Source: Guptibacillus algicola | GTDB taxonomy: Bacteria > Bacillota > Bacilli > Bacillales > Guptibacillaceae | Assembly (NCBI RefSeq): GCF_020171805.1 | Contig: NZ_JAIVAF010000001.1 | Span: 992,001 to 1,056,000 of the forward strand | Direction of reading: 5' to 3' | Length of the DNA stretch: 64,000 nt | Shown: positions 55,543 through 63,105 of the stretch, in pieces | Layout: every line of letters begins with the position of its first letter | Position numbering within the stretch: position 1 is the first letter of the stretch | The notes under the pieces: generated by a model | Told to the model about the DNA's origin: nothing | The model's input: only the letters and a program-made list of their open reading frames with translations | Database searches by the model: none | Program-made: the position numbers and the translations under genes

Positions 55543-56889
55543 TTGGAATCAGTATTAAATACTATTAGTGGATTCGTTTGGGGATGGCCCCTTCTAATCC
55601 TCCTAGTTGGAACGGGTATCTTTCTTACCCTTCGTTTAGGATTTTTGCAGTTTACGATGCTACCGTATGCATTAAAACAAGCATTTACTAGAAAACAAGA
55701 TAAGTCCTCTGAAGGAGACATCTCCCACTTCCAGGCATTGATGACAGCACTTGCTGCCACTATCGGTACTGGAAACATCGCTGGTGTAGCAACAGCGGTA
55801 TTCGTTGGTGGACCAGGGGCTGTTCTATGGATGTGGATCAGCGCACTATTCGGAATGGCTACGAAATATGCTGAAGCTATCCTAGCGGTTAAATATCGCT
55901 CAGTGAATTCGAATGGTGAGATGTCTGGTGGTCCTATGTATTACCTTGATAAAGGCCTTAACATGAAATGGCTAGGTATGATCTTTGCATTCTTTGGGGC
56001 ATTTGCAGCCTTTGGAATCGGGAACATGGTTCAATCGAATTCCGTAGCAGATGCAGTAGCAACATTTGGAATCGCTCCATGGATTACTGGTCTTGTCTTA
56101 ATGGTTCTTACTGGCCTCGTAATTCTTGGAGGAATTAAAAGCATCGGACGGGTTACAGCTTTCTTTGTCCCGGTCATGGCGCTTTTTTATGTAGTCGGTG
56201 GTCTTATCGTTCTACTTATGAACATTGATCTTATCCCTGCAGCCGTGTCGCTCATTTTCTCTGACGCTTTTAGCGGTGAAGCTGTAGCAGGTGGCGCAAT
56301 CGGTGCAGTCATCCGTTATGGTGTTGCTCGAGGGGTATTCTCAAATGAAGCCGGTCTAGGATCTGCTCCAATTGCTGCAGCAGCTGCTAAGACTGACTAT
56401 CCTGGTCGCCAGGCTCTCGTTTCCATGACACAAGTATTCATCGATACGATTGTTGTATGTTCGATCACAGGAATTGCACTCGTGATGGGTGACCTGTATA
56501 TGGGCGATCTTAACGGCGCCGCTCTTACAACAGCTACTTTTGAGAAATTCCTAGGAGTACCAGGAGCATTAATCGTGACGGTCGGATTAATTCTTTTTGC
56601 ATACTCGACTGTGTTGGGCTGGTCCTATTACGGAGAGAAATGCTTCTCTTATCTATTTGGAGATAAGTCGATCAAGTACTATCGAATTGTTTTTGTATTA
56701 GCAGTATTTGTTGGTACAACGCTAAAACTAAATGTCGTATGGCTGCTTGCTGATATCTTCAACGGCCTAATGGCACTACCAAACTTAATTGGACTACTAG
56801 GTCTTTCTGGAGTTGTCGTTGCTGAAACAAAACGCTTCCTTGAAAAAGTAAAAGAAGAAAAGCAAGAAGCACGCTCACAAGGCATGTAA
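55543..56889 (+). CDS. AGCS-family sodium:alanine/glycine symporter (second copy)
   Basis: 448 residues, a close paralogue of the first symporter: HFQALMTALAATIGTGNIAGVATAV, GGPGAVLWMW and SNEAGLGSAPIAAAAA. The TTG at 55543 has AAAGGGG eight bases upstream. The ATG at 55525 overlaps that site. No cre site was seen near this copy, so the two may be used under different conditions. Confidence 0.93.
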   Translation: MESVLNTISGFVWGWPLLILLVGTGIFLTLRLGFLQFTMLPYALKQAFTRKQDKSSEGDISHFQALMTALAATIGTGNIAGVATAVFVGGPGAVLWMWISALFGMATKYAEAILAVKYRSVNSNGEMSGGPMYYLDKGLNMKWLGMIFAFFGAFAAFGIGNMVQSNSVADAVATFGIAPWITGLVLMVLTGLVILGGIKSIGRVTAFFVPVMALFYVVGGLIVLLMNIDLIPAAVSLIFSDAFSGEAVAGGAIGAVIRYGVARGVFSNEAGLGSAPIAAAAAKTDYPGRQALVSMTQVFIDTIVVCSITGIALVMGDLYMGDLNGAALTTATFEKFLGVPGALIVTVGLILFAYSTVLGWSYYGEKCFSYLFGDKSIKYYRIVFVLAVFVGTTLKLNVVWLLADIFNGLMALPNLIGLLGLSGVVVAETKRFLEKVKEEKQEARSQGM

Positions 56890-56905
56890 TGTGATTATGT
56901 ATAAC

Positions 56906-56938
56906 AAAAGCTGTCAGCATAAGCTGACAGCTTCTTCT
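56906..56938 (+). terminator. Terminator after the second symporter gene
   Basis: AAGCTGTCAGC-ATAA-GCTGACAGCTT, 11-bp stem, followed by T-rich sequence. Confidence 0.85.
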
Positions 56939-56956
56939 TCTAATTATTAATACTTT

Positions 56957-57592
56957 TTAAAAGCTATCTTTAATCACGACGCGCTCAACTGGGAAACGAG
57001 CAGATGCATGCGCTTCGGCTGCTGCTTTACCAACTGAAATGAGCATAACAGGTACATATCTTGAAGGAATATTAAATTCATTGATAAGGGCCTGTGGATT
57101 GAAGCCACCCATCGGAATCGTATCATATCCTTTTGCTTTTGCAGCTAGCATGAGTTGCATCGCAGCTAGAGAACTGTTTTTCACTGCTTCACTGTATGCA
57201 AAGCCCTCTCTTTCATAGGCACCGTTAATTTGGCTAACTAACGTTTCCTTAACTGCATTATCCATAAAGCCATTCTCTACTGCTTGACCATATACTTCTT
57301 CAGCGTGCAAGTTTGCCTCTGTGTCACCTAGAATAACGATCGTTGCAGAACTATCTACAACCTGCTTCTGGTTAAAAGCAATTGGTAGAAGCTTTTCTTT
57401 CTTCTCATCATTTTCGATAACAAGGAATTTCCAATGTTGTAGATTCCAAGATGAAGGAGCTTCGATTGTAGCGTTCAAAATATCGTTCATATCCTCATCA
57501 GGAATCTTAAATCCCTTTTCATATTTTCTTACTGAATGGCGTTCTTTCATCACTTCAAGAACATCTAGTTTTTGTTCAACTTGTGTAGACAT
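56957..57592 (-). CDS. Nitroreductase-family flavoprotein
   Basis: 211 residues, FMN-dependent NAD(P)H oxidoreductase fold. Motifs are RHSVRKYEKGF near residue 16, APSSWNLQHWKFLVIE, and a C-terminal VGKAAAEAHASARFPVERVV with the FMN phosphate contact. Related to B. subtilis YodC/YdgI. The ATG at 57592 follows GGGAG. Reduces nitro compounds or quinones; the natural substrate is unknown. Its promoter region has a copy of the AACTGTAA operator. Confidence 0.9.
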   Translation of the reverse strand: MSTQVEQKLDVLEVMKERHSVRKYEKGFKIPDEDMNDILNATIEAPSSWNLQHWKFLVIENDEKKEKLLPIAFNQKQVVDSSATIVILGDTEANLHAEEVYGQAVENGFMDNAVKETLVSQINGAYEREGFAYSEAVKNSSLAAMQLMLAAKAKGYDTIPMGGFNPQALINEFNIPSRYVPVMLISVGKAAAEAHASARFPVERVVIKDSF

Positions 57593-57650
57593 TTGTTTCT
57601 CTCCCTTTCTATCCATCAATACTCTCTCTTAAGGTATAGCACTATTATAA

Positions 57651-57669
57651 TGTAACATAAATGATTACA
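57651..57669 (-). promoter_or_regulatory. Shared operator, copy 1 (before nitroreductase)
   Basis: Minus-strand TGTAATCATTTATGTTACA, preceded by AAC. TGTAA and TTACA arms are nine bases apart, and the right arm abuts a TATAAT -10. It is the first of four copies in 2.6 kb. Confidence 0.55.
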
Positions 57670-57686
57670 GTTACAAAATCATATTG

Positions 57687-58181
57687 TTAGCAATTGTGGC
57701 AGTATCTACCTTTTTTCGTTGTAGTCTTATTCAACAATGATTTTGCGTTCTTTTTGAACACAGCAAGAATTGATTTTGGCAGTTGTTCTGGAAAATCAAG
57801 TTTTAGCTTTAGCTTCGATAATTCCGTTGTTAATTTAATTGCAAGCTCTGGATATGCCAGATACAAAGAGCGATAAGATGCTTGATCGAGTTGAATGAGC
57901 TCAACATCAGTTATAGTTTTGGCATACAAGTTCTGATGCACAAAAATCGAGCGATTACCAAGGACATCATCTGCCGAAAGCACGGCGAGCGGCGTGTCAT
58001 CACCCTCCTGATAAATCGCTACACATCCTTGTTGAATGATATAAACATCGCGATTCGTATGTTTGGGTCGAATAAGAAACCTTCCTTCATTTCGTTTCAA
58101 TTTTCGTCCAGATCGTTCTAACTTATTCCAATCCTTTATTTCGAACTTCTTTTCACTTTTACTCAATGCCAAACTTCCCAT
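57687..58181 (-). CDS. Cyclic-nucleotide-binding-domain protein without a DNA-binding domain
   Basis: 164 residues. A Crp/Fnr-type beta-roll (FLIRPKHTNRDVYIIQQGCVAIYQEGD, then DDVLGNRSIFV) fills residues 30-120 and is followed by a helix and a basic tail ending CHNC (C161, C164). The usual helix-turn-helix is missing. The CxxC at the extreme C-terminus could bind metal or be redox-active. The operator copy before it puts it in the same group as the nitroreductase. Confidence 0.72.
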   Translation of the reverse strand: MGSLALSKSEKKFEIKDWNKLERSGRKLKRNEGRFLIRPKHTNRDVYIIQQGCVAIYQEGDDTPLAVLSADDVLGNRSIFVHQNLYAKTITDVELIQLDQASYRSLYLAYPELAIKLTTELSKLKLKLDFPEQLPKSILAVFKKNAKSLLNKTTTKKGRYCHNC

Positions 58182-58202
58182 GTTTGCTCACCCCCGAATA
58201 AT

Positions 58203-58221
58203 TAGAATATATTTTGTTACA
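58203..58221 (-). promoter_or_regulatory. Shared operator, copy 4 (before the cNMP-domain gene)
   Basis: Minus-strand TGTAACAAAATATATTCTA, preceded by ATAAC. The left arm and AACTGTAA core are intact. The right arm is degenerate (TTCTA for TTACA). Confidence 0.42.
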
Positions 58222-58247
58222 GTTATCTCAAAAACAAAAACAATTCT

Positions 58248-58664
58248 TTAGAATTGCTTCTGCTTTAGGCTTTGTATGATATCACGAATCGTATATTTCT
58301 TCAAAAATGATGTTAAGTGATCCTCCGCATCAGTGAAAATGTCTCCTAGTACCTCTGATAAGTTTGCTCCTACGAGACAATACTGGTTCGCATCTGGGCA
58401 CTTAGGCTTTAACGAACCGATCGACGTTAGTGAGTAGATCTTATCAAGTGTAACATCCTCAACCTTACATGCTAAAGTAAAGCCACCACCGGCACCTTCT
58501 TTTGAAACAATATATCCATTTTTCTTTAGTAAACTAAGAATTTTTCTCATACGTACAGGATGGACCGAAGCACTGCCAGCAAGGTAATCACTTGTTGACA
58601 TTTGTCCTGGCTTAATAGCTAATAAGGCCAGGCTATGCACGGCAAGAGTAAAATCACTATTCAA
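58248..58664 (-). CDS. Rrf2-family transcriptional regulator
   Basis: 138 residues. The winged-helix N-terminus contains AVHSLALLAIKPGQMSTSDYLA, then VRMRKILSLLKKNGYIVSKEG. Cysteines C89 and C96 (KCPDANQYC), with C66, sit where relatives hold an Fe-S cluster or sense thiol oxidation. Only two of the usual three clustered cysteines are present, as in YwnA-type members. The start lies at the Rrf2-typical MNSDFTLAVH. Likely the regulator of the surrounding operator-bearing genes (inference). Confidence 0.88.
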   Translation of the reverse strand: MNSDFTLAVHSLALLAIKPGQMSTSDYLAGSASVHPVRMRKILSLLKKNGYIVSKEGAGGGFTLACKVEDVTLDKIYSLTSIGSLKPKCPDANQYCLVGANLSEVLGDIFTDAEDHLTSFLKKYTIRDIIQSLKQKQF

Positions 58665-58733
58665 TTTTAGCGCCCCCTAACACTTTCTTCAATTCCATCC
58701 TATCGTACTCCTTTTGTAACTGGCAAGAAAATT

Positions 58734-59084
58734 TTAACAGGCAACCGCTTCTTCAGACCCATTTCGGATTTCATTAAGCTGAGTCGAAAGCTCTAAAAAC
58801 CATTCTTTGTCTTTAGTAATAAGAGCAAGATCAATAAGATTCAAAATGTAAGTTTCGTCTTTCTCAAGATCTTGTTCTTCTAACACTGAAATCCTATTTT
58901 GAAAGGTTTCAATCACCTTACCCACTGTTTCTGGGTTATCACACTCATGAACATATATCTTAATCGTACCTAAATAATCATTTACTGAATCTACAAACCC
59001 TTTCACTAATTCATCGTGAACTGATTTGCCTTTTACCCATTCACCTTTAGTAAATTGAGATTGTTGATGAAGTTGGTTCATCAT
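58734..59084 (-). CDS. IDEAL-domain small protein
   Basis: 116 residues, soluble. The C-terminal part LNLIDLALITKDKEWFLELS fits the IDEAL motif found in YpiB/ComK-linked Bacillus proteins. The N-terminal two-thirds is helical and not recognised, and one Cys is at the very end. The ATG follows GGAGGG. Its promoter has the best copy of the shared operator between -35 and -10. Confidence 0.72.
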   Translation of the reverse strand: MMNQLHQQSQFTKGEWVKGKSVHDELVKGFVDSVNDYLGTIKIYVHECDNPETVGKVIETFQNRISVLEEQDLEKDETYILNLIDLALITKDKEWFLELSTQLNEIRNGSEEAVAC

Positions 59085-59138
59085 TATTCTCCCTCCTTAT
59101 TTGGAAGATTATCGTGTTCCAACTGCGTCATCGCATAA

Positions 59139-59171
59139 TGTAATAATAAATATTACAGTTAGATTTGTCAA
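59139..59171 (-). promoter_or_regulatory. Promoter with perfect shared operator, copy 2 (before the IDEAL gene)
   Basis: Minus-strand TTGACA (59171-59166), 17-bp spacer, TATTAT (59148-59143). The operator TGTAATA-TTTAT-TATTACA at 59157-59139 is a perfect 7-5-7 inverted repeat covering the -10. A repressor bound here would block RNA polymerase. Confidence 0.72.
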
Positions 59172-59181
59172 CAGTGTCGGA

Positions 59182-60168
59182 TTAAAGACCGAACTCTTCT
59201 GCTAATAAACGATACGATTTTAACCGGGCGTTAAAATCATACGTAATGGTATTCACGATGATTTCGTCGGTTTGGTACATTTCACAAAGATCTTCGATTT
59301 GCTTTCTTACTTGTTTAGGGTTGCCAACGATTATACGATTCCTATTTTCCCTGATTCGTGCTTTATCAAACACAGAGTACGGAAATTGCATGGCTTCATC
59401 TGGTGATGGAAAGCCTGTCCCTGACTTCCCTTGTTCTATTAGTAAGATGGCAAGATCAAGACTAGATGCTAAGTACTCTGCTTCTTCTTCTGTTTCACCG
59501 CATACAACGAACACGGCAACGTTCGTTTTTGGCGTATCATTAAATTCTGACGCTGTAAAACGTTCGCGATACTTATCTACTACGTTTGTACCACCATTCC
59601 CGTTTATGAAATGTGCAAACGAAAATGATAAACCTTTGTTCGCAGCTATTCGGGCACTGCCTCCACTTGATCCAAGTAACCATATGTCCGGCGTCGTTTC
59701 TCCTTGAGGAGTCGCATGAACATTATAGGAAGAGGCACGTCCTTTAAGATAATTCGTGAGTTCATCGATTTGCTCAGGGTATCGATCGATATCTCTTCGG
59801 TTCCCATCTGCCAAAGCTCTCGTAACGTTTGGCATTCCACCAGGTGCACGGCCTAAACCTAAATCGATTCGTCCTGGATTTAGAGATTCAAGCATTCTAA
59901 AATTCTCAGCCACTTTATAGGAACTATAATGAGGTAGTAACACGCCACCTGAACCGATTCTTATATGACTTGTATTAGCTGCCAAGTGAGAAATCAAAAC
60001 TTCAGGACTAGAACCTGCAAGACTTTTTGTACTATGGTGTTCGGATACCCAAAAACGATGATAGCCAAGCTTTTCGGTTTCTTTCGCTAATTCAGTAGTT
60101 TCTTTAAGAGCTTCTATTGCTGTCTTATTTTTTGATACAGGTGATTGATCCAATACACTTAATTTCAT
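59182..60168 (-). CDS. LLM-class flavin-dependent oxidoreductase
   Basis: 328 residues, luciferase-like TIM barrel. Typical opening SVLDQSPV and the FWVSEHH motif, with GSGGVLLPHYSSYKVAENFRMLE and GRIDLGLGRAPG. Such proteins (YwcH/YtmO-like) use FMNH2 and oxygen to oxidise small molecules, but the substrate is unknown. Follows the operator copy 3, like its neighbours. Monocistronic as far as visible. Confidence 0.92.
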   Translation of the reverse strand: MKLSVLDQSPVSKNKTAIEALKETTELAKETEKLGYHRFWVSEHHSTKSLAGSSPEVLISHLAANTSHIRIGSGGVLLPHYSSYKVAENFRMLESLNPGRIDLGLGRAPGGMPNVTRALADGNRRDIDRYPEQIDELTNYLKGRASSYNVHATPQGETTPDIWLLGSSGGSARIAANKGLSFSFAHFINGNGGTNVVDKYRERFTASEFNDTPKTNVAVFVVCGETEEEAEYLASSLDLAILLIEQGKSGTGFPSPDEAMQFPYSVFDKARIRENRNRIIVGNPKQVRKQIEDLCEMYQTDEIIVNTITYDFNARLKSYRLLAEEFGL

Positions 60169-60189
60169 CTATAAAGGTCTCCCTTAATG

Positions 60190-60208
60190 TGTAAATTTAA
60201 ATATTACA
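60190..60208 (-). promoter_or_regulatory. Shared operator, copy 3 (before the LLM gene)
   Basis: Minus-strand TGTAATATTTAAATTTACA, preceded by TTAAC. TGTAA and TTACA arms are nine bases apart, 22 bp before the start codon. Confidence 0.6.
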
Positions 60209-60262
60209 GTTAAATCATAACAGGTAAATACATCTACTCCAAAAAATATGCTTACAAAGCAA

Positions 60263-60300
60263 ACGGACCGTTACGCCCGTAAGGTTACGCCGGTCCATTG
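60263..60300 (-). terminator. Candidate terminator of the DeoR-type regulator gene
   Basis: Minus-strand GGACCGGCGTAAC...GCGTAACGGTCC forms a long GC-rich hairpin with internal repeats of GCGTAAC. The downstream U-tract is weak (GTTTGCTTTG). Nearer the stop, CAACAGCACATGCTGTTG is a second palindrome. Confidence 0.5.
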
Positions 60301-60335
60301 TATATTCCAACAGCATGTGCTGTTGTAAACAAAAT

Positions 60336-61103
60336 TTATGATGTGCCTTCTGCAATCACGATTTCCACACCAAGATTCTGAAGCATCTCTTGAAAAACCA
60401 GTTCAGGCAGTTTATCCGTAATGATGACATCTACATCGTCCAATTTCGCGAACGTGAAAAACTCTGATTGACCAAATTTCGTTGAATCAGCAAGGACGAT
60501 CACATGCTTTGCCTGTTCAATCATCTTACGCTTCACCATGCCATCCTCTTCATGAGCAATCGTTAATCCCTGTTCCGTTATGCCAACTACTCCGATAAAC
60601 GCAACATCTGCATTATAAGATGCTACCTTTTCCACAACACTCGATCCATATAGGAAGAAATGTTCCTTTTCAAGTTTGCCTCCAAGAAGGTGAATATCTA
60701 GGTTTTCTCCACTTGAGAGTATATCAGCCTGATGAATCGAATTCGTTAAAATGACGGCGTGTTTATGAGTGAGAAATTCAGCACACGCTTGAACCGTTGT
60801 AGAGGCATCAAGAATTACAATATCTCCTGGCCTTATGTATTCAGCTGCTCTTTGTCCGATAAGATGTTTTTCCTTTGATACTAACGACAAGCGATCTTGA
60901 TAAGATTTAATTTCATGTCGTAGTTGTGGTAAAACCGCTCCACCCCTTGTACGTGTCACAGCTCCTTCTTCTTCCAATCGAACCAGGTCCCGCCTTGCAG
61001 TATCCCTTGAAACCTCAAAGCGGTCACAAATCTGTTCGACAGAAATACGCTCATTATTCTTTAAATATTCAAGAATTGATAGCATGCGCTCCTCTTGATA
61101 CAT
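60336..61103 (-). CDS. DeoR-family transcriptional regulator
   Basis: 255 residues. The N-terminal helix-turn-helix ISVEQICDRFEVSRDTARRDL is followed by VRLEEEGAVTRTRGGAVL. The C-terminal DeoR sensor domain binds a sugar phosphate (ILDASTTVQACAEFL, VVLADSTKFG-like motif and AFIGVVGI). The ATG at 61103 has GAGAGGTG upstream. No sugar operon is adjacent in the window, so its target is unknown. Confidence 0.9.
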   Translation of the reverse strand: MYQEERMLSILEYLKNNERISVEQICDRFEVSRDTARRDLVRLEEEGAVTRTRGGAVLPQLRHEIKSYQDRLSLVSKEKHLIGQRAAEYIRPGDIVILDASTTVQACAEFLTHKHAVILTNSIHQADILSSGENLDIHLLGGKLEKEHFFLYGSSVVEKVASYNADVAFIGVVGITEQGLTIAHEEDGMVKRKMIEQAKHVIVLADSTKFGQSEFFTFAKLDDVDVIITDKLPELVFQEMLQNLGVEIVIAEGTS

Positions 61104-61221
61104 GGGGAACACCTCTCTTCCATTCACTACCATTATAAGTTTTCGTAATGAATAAATCAATTATTTTAAGTTATTTATTATTATTTATAAGTAAATGTAA
61201 GTATTGTAGATCAAATTAAAT

Positions 61222-61249
61222 AAAAGCACCCATTCAAAGGGTGCTTCGT
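61222..61249 (-). terminator. Terminator of the YjcZ-like small genes
   Basis: Minus-strand AAGCACCC-TTTGAAT-GGGTGCTT followed by TTATTT, six bases after the first small gene. Confidence 0.82.
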
Positions 61250-61254
61250 TTATA

Positions 61255-61341
61255 TTAGTAAGCCCAAACTGCTCCTACGATAATCAAAAGAATGAACAAT
61301 ACTACGATTAGCGCGAAACCTTGACCACATCCATAGCTCAT
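61255..61341 (-). CDS. YjcZ-family tiny membrane protein, 28 residues
   Basis: MSYGCGQGF then a hydrophobic helix [17 protein letters not shown] and a final AY. This is the YjcZ/sporulation-associated small protein pattern of Bacillus. The ATG follows GGGAGG. Too short for ordinary gene calls, but the ribosome site, family pattern and terminator agree. Spore or membrane role inferred from the family. Confidence 0.8.
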   Translation of the reverse strand: MSYGCGQGFALIVVLFILLIIVGAVWAY

Positions 61342-61379
61342 AAAAAAACCTCCCTTCTAATTAAGATATAAAGAAAGGT

Positions 61380-61556
61380 TTAGTAGCCGTAACCGCCGTA
61401 ACCGCCATAACCACCTTTTCCATAGCAGCAAGGTCCTGTATTAGCTCCTCCAACTGCCGCTGCACCAACAATAATTAGAAGGATAAACAATACTACGATC
61501 AACGCAAACCCTTTGCCGTATCCAGCAGGGCGCACGTTCTCTTTTCCACCGCTCAT
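61380..61556 (-). CDS. YjcZ-like tiny membrane protein with Gly-Tyr tail, 58 residues
   Basis: The hydrophobic core [16 protein letters not shown] is nearly identical to the 28-residue neighbour, so they are duplicates. It has a longer hydrophilic N-terminus ([16 protein letters not shown]). The C-terminus has CC and a [11 protein letters not shown] tail. The ATG follows AAAGGGGG. Gly-Tyr tails occur in spore-coat proteins, so a spore location is plausible. Confidence 0.78.
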   Translation of the reverse strand: MSGGKENVRPAGYGKGFALIVVLFILLIIVGAAAVGGANTGPCCYGKGGYGGYGGYGY

Positions 61557-61668
61557 TTGAAAACCCCCTTTCCTCGAAGGTTACTAATACTATATGTGAG
61601 AATTGATTGTAAGGGATGGGCATCTATCCATATTTGGTAAGATTTATATACCCTGGCCTAAAAGATGC

Positions 61669-61746
61669 TTAAAATACATCCGCTACAAAAAGCAAAATGA
61701 TGATTAGGAGAATAAAAAGGATTAGCAAGATTATCAATTCATCCAT
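61669..61746 (-). CDS. Tiny single-helix membrane protein, 25 residues
   Basis: MDEL followed by an all-hydrophobic helix and ADVF, with GGGGGG-type ribosome site about seven bases upstream. It resembles the SscA/YjcZ-like tiny proteins in form but not in sequence detail. Third of three consecutive microprotein genes on this strand. Confidence 0.6.
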   Translation of the reverse strand: MDELIILLILFILLIIILLFVADVF

Positions 61747-61819
61747 AAAATTTCCCCCCATACATTTCGTGTATTAGTTTATGAGGCTACAGAGTGAATG
61801 GTGAGGGCTCTTCTTTTCC

Positions 61820-61850
61820 ATTAAAAAAAGCCCTCTGGATTAGAGGGCTA
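61820..61850 (-). terminator. Terminator of the flavodoxin-like gene
   Basis: Minus-strand AGCCCTCTA-ATC-CAGAGGGCT followed by seven Ts. Confidence 0.9.
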
Positions 61851-61859
61851 TAGTATGCA

Positions 61860-62477
61860 TTATTCCATTGTATTCCCTTTGGCAGGGATTGGGTTATTAC
61901 GAAACATTTGTGCAAAATGAATGAGGTTATGCGCCATTGTCTTTGCATGACCGACTGAGAAGTCATTTTTTTGTCCTTCAGCTTTAATATACGATTCGCC
62001 AGGACCAGCCTCACCGACCCAGTACGTATCAACATTTGGAGGAACGGTAAAGCCGATATGAGAAAATGCATAAAGAACAGATCGTGCGGCATTTTTTGCA
62101 CCGTCCTCATTGCCCGTTATCACTACCCCACCAACTTTGTTGTAGTAGATTGATTGGCCTTTTTCATTCGTTATTCCACTTCCACCATACAATCGTTCGA
62201 TAACTAAAGTGGCTACACTACTTTTTTCACCAAGCCAAAGGGGCGTGCCGAGTACGACGATGTCTGCAGCTTTTACCTTATCAAAAATGATTGGCCACTC
62301 ATCACCTTTTCCTTCATCTTCAGAAATTCCATATGCAATGTTGTAATCAGCAACCCTTACAGTTTCTGATTCAACACCTTCTTCATGAAAGATGGTCTCG
62401 GCTTCTTTATACAGCGCATCGGTGTTTGACGTCTCATTACTATCTTTAAGCGAGCAATTAAGAAATAGTGCTTTCAT
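61860..62477 (-). CDS. Flavodoxin-like NAD(P)H-dependent oxidoreductase
   Basis: 205 residues, FMN-binding flavodoxin/WrbA-like fold. It begins KALFLNCSLK with the phosphate-binding loop, and the LGTPLWLGEKSS loop contacts the isoalloxazine. The C-terminus NLIHFAQMF is typical of the flavodoxin_2/NAD(P)H oxidoreductase group. The ATG at 62477 follows AGAGGAG. It probably reduces quinones or iron complexes; substrate unknown. Confidence 0.87.
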   Translation of the reverse strand: MKALFLNCSLKDSNETSNTDALYKEAETIFHEEGVESETVRVADYNIAYGISEDEGKGDEWPIIFDKVKAADIVVLGTPLWLGEKSSVATLVIERLYGGSGITNEKGQSIYYNKVGGVVITGNEDGAKNAARSVLYAFSHIGFTVPPNVDTYWVGEAGPGESYIKAEGQKNDFSVGHAKTMAHNLIHFAQMFRNNPIPAKGNTME

Positions 62478-62564
62478 TCTTACATCTCCTCTCAGCAGCT
62501 TTGATTTAGTCAACCATTCCCTTTACGCAAGGGCACCTAAACAATAGAACTCATCTAGAAATCG

Positions 62565-62867
62565 TTATTCCGTAATCAGTACAAGAGGTGCTTCAGGCAG
62601 GAATTTCATCATATTTTCCGCATCTTCCGTTACTTTCGCCCATTCTGGAGACTGCAATGCTTCCCCAATTCTTTGCTTTGATTCAAATTCGATCGTGGCT
62701 GCAAGGTAATAGGACTCCTCTGTATTCATTGCTGCTGTGACATAGTCTAGATCAGCTTTTTGAATGTAAGGAACTTGTTGAACAAGCTTAATGTGTTCAT
62801 TTTCGTAGTAGTTTTTAAAGTTTTCCTCATCGGTTGGTTTTTTGTAAATGACGATTACTTTAGCCAA
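62565..62867 (-). CDS. EthD-domain protein
   Basis: 100 residues, dimeric alpha-beta barrel (ferredoxin-like) fold. KVIVIYKKPTDEENFKNYYENEH is the EthD start, and AATIEFESKQRIGEALQSPEWA follows. The TTG at 62867 has GGGAG nine bases upstream. EthD proteins help oxygenases or degrade ethers in other bacteria. Here the partner could be one of the flavin enzymes nearby (inference). Confidence 0.87.
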   Translation of the reverse strand: MAKVIVIYKKPTDEENFKNYYENEHIKLVQQVPYIQKADLDYVTAAMNTEESYYLAATIEFESKQRIGEALQSPEWAKVTEDAENMMKFLPEAPLVLITE

Positions 62868-63067
62868 TATTCTTCTCTCCCTATTTTTTCTGTCTTTAAT
62901 AAGCTTCATCATACAGCACAGCGTAGAAATAACGCTAGTAATCGAAACTGTACAGTATGTCGTGATAATTCATGCAATAGTGAAGAAACTATAATGTAAC
63001 TACGTGTTTAATCCGACATTATTAAGGTAAATATCGTTATAATAATAGGTGTTGTAACTTAGTGTAT

Positions 63068-63105
63068 AGGAGGTGAACCCTTACGCGGAAGTAAGGGCTC
63101 TATTG
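63068..63105 (+). promoter_or_regulatory. Unusual start site: hairpin between ribosome site and TTG start
   Basis: A strong AGGAGGTGA (63068-63076) lies 29 bases before the TTG, too far for normal use. Between them CCCTTAC-GCGGAA-GTAAGGG (63078-63097) folds into a 7-bp hairpin. If folded it leaves nine bases between GGAGG and TTG. AAGGG inside the right arm is a weaker alternative site. Confidence 0.5.

Noticed and set aside
55380-55778. 132-codon minus-strand ORF
   Set aside because: Mostly antisense to the second AGCS symporter, with no ribosome site and no recognisable pattern.
61384-61420. Short tandem repeat as a possible CRISPR or satellite
   Set aside because: It encodes the Gly-Gly-Tyr tail of a small membrane protein. 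Units are nine bases with no spacers. No CRISPR-like array was seen anywhere in the window.
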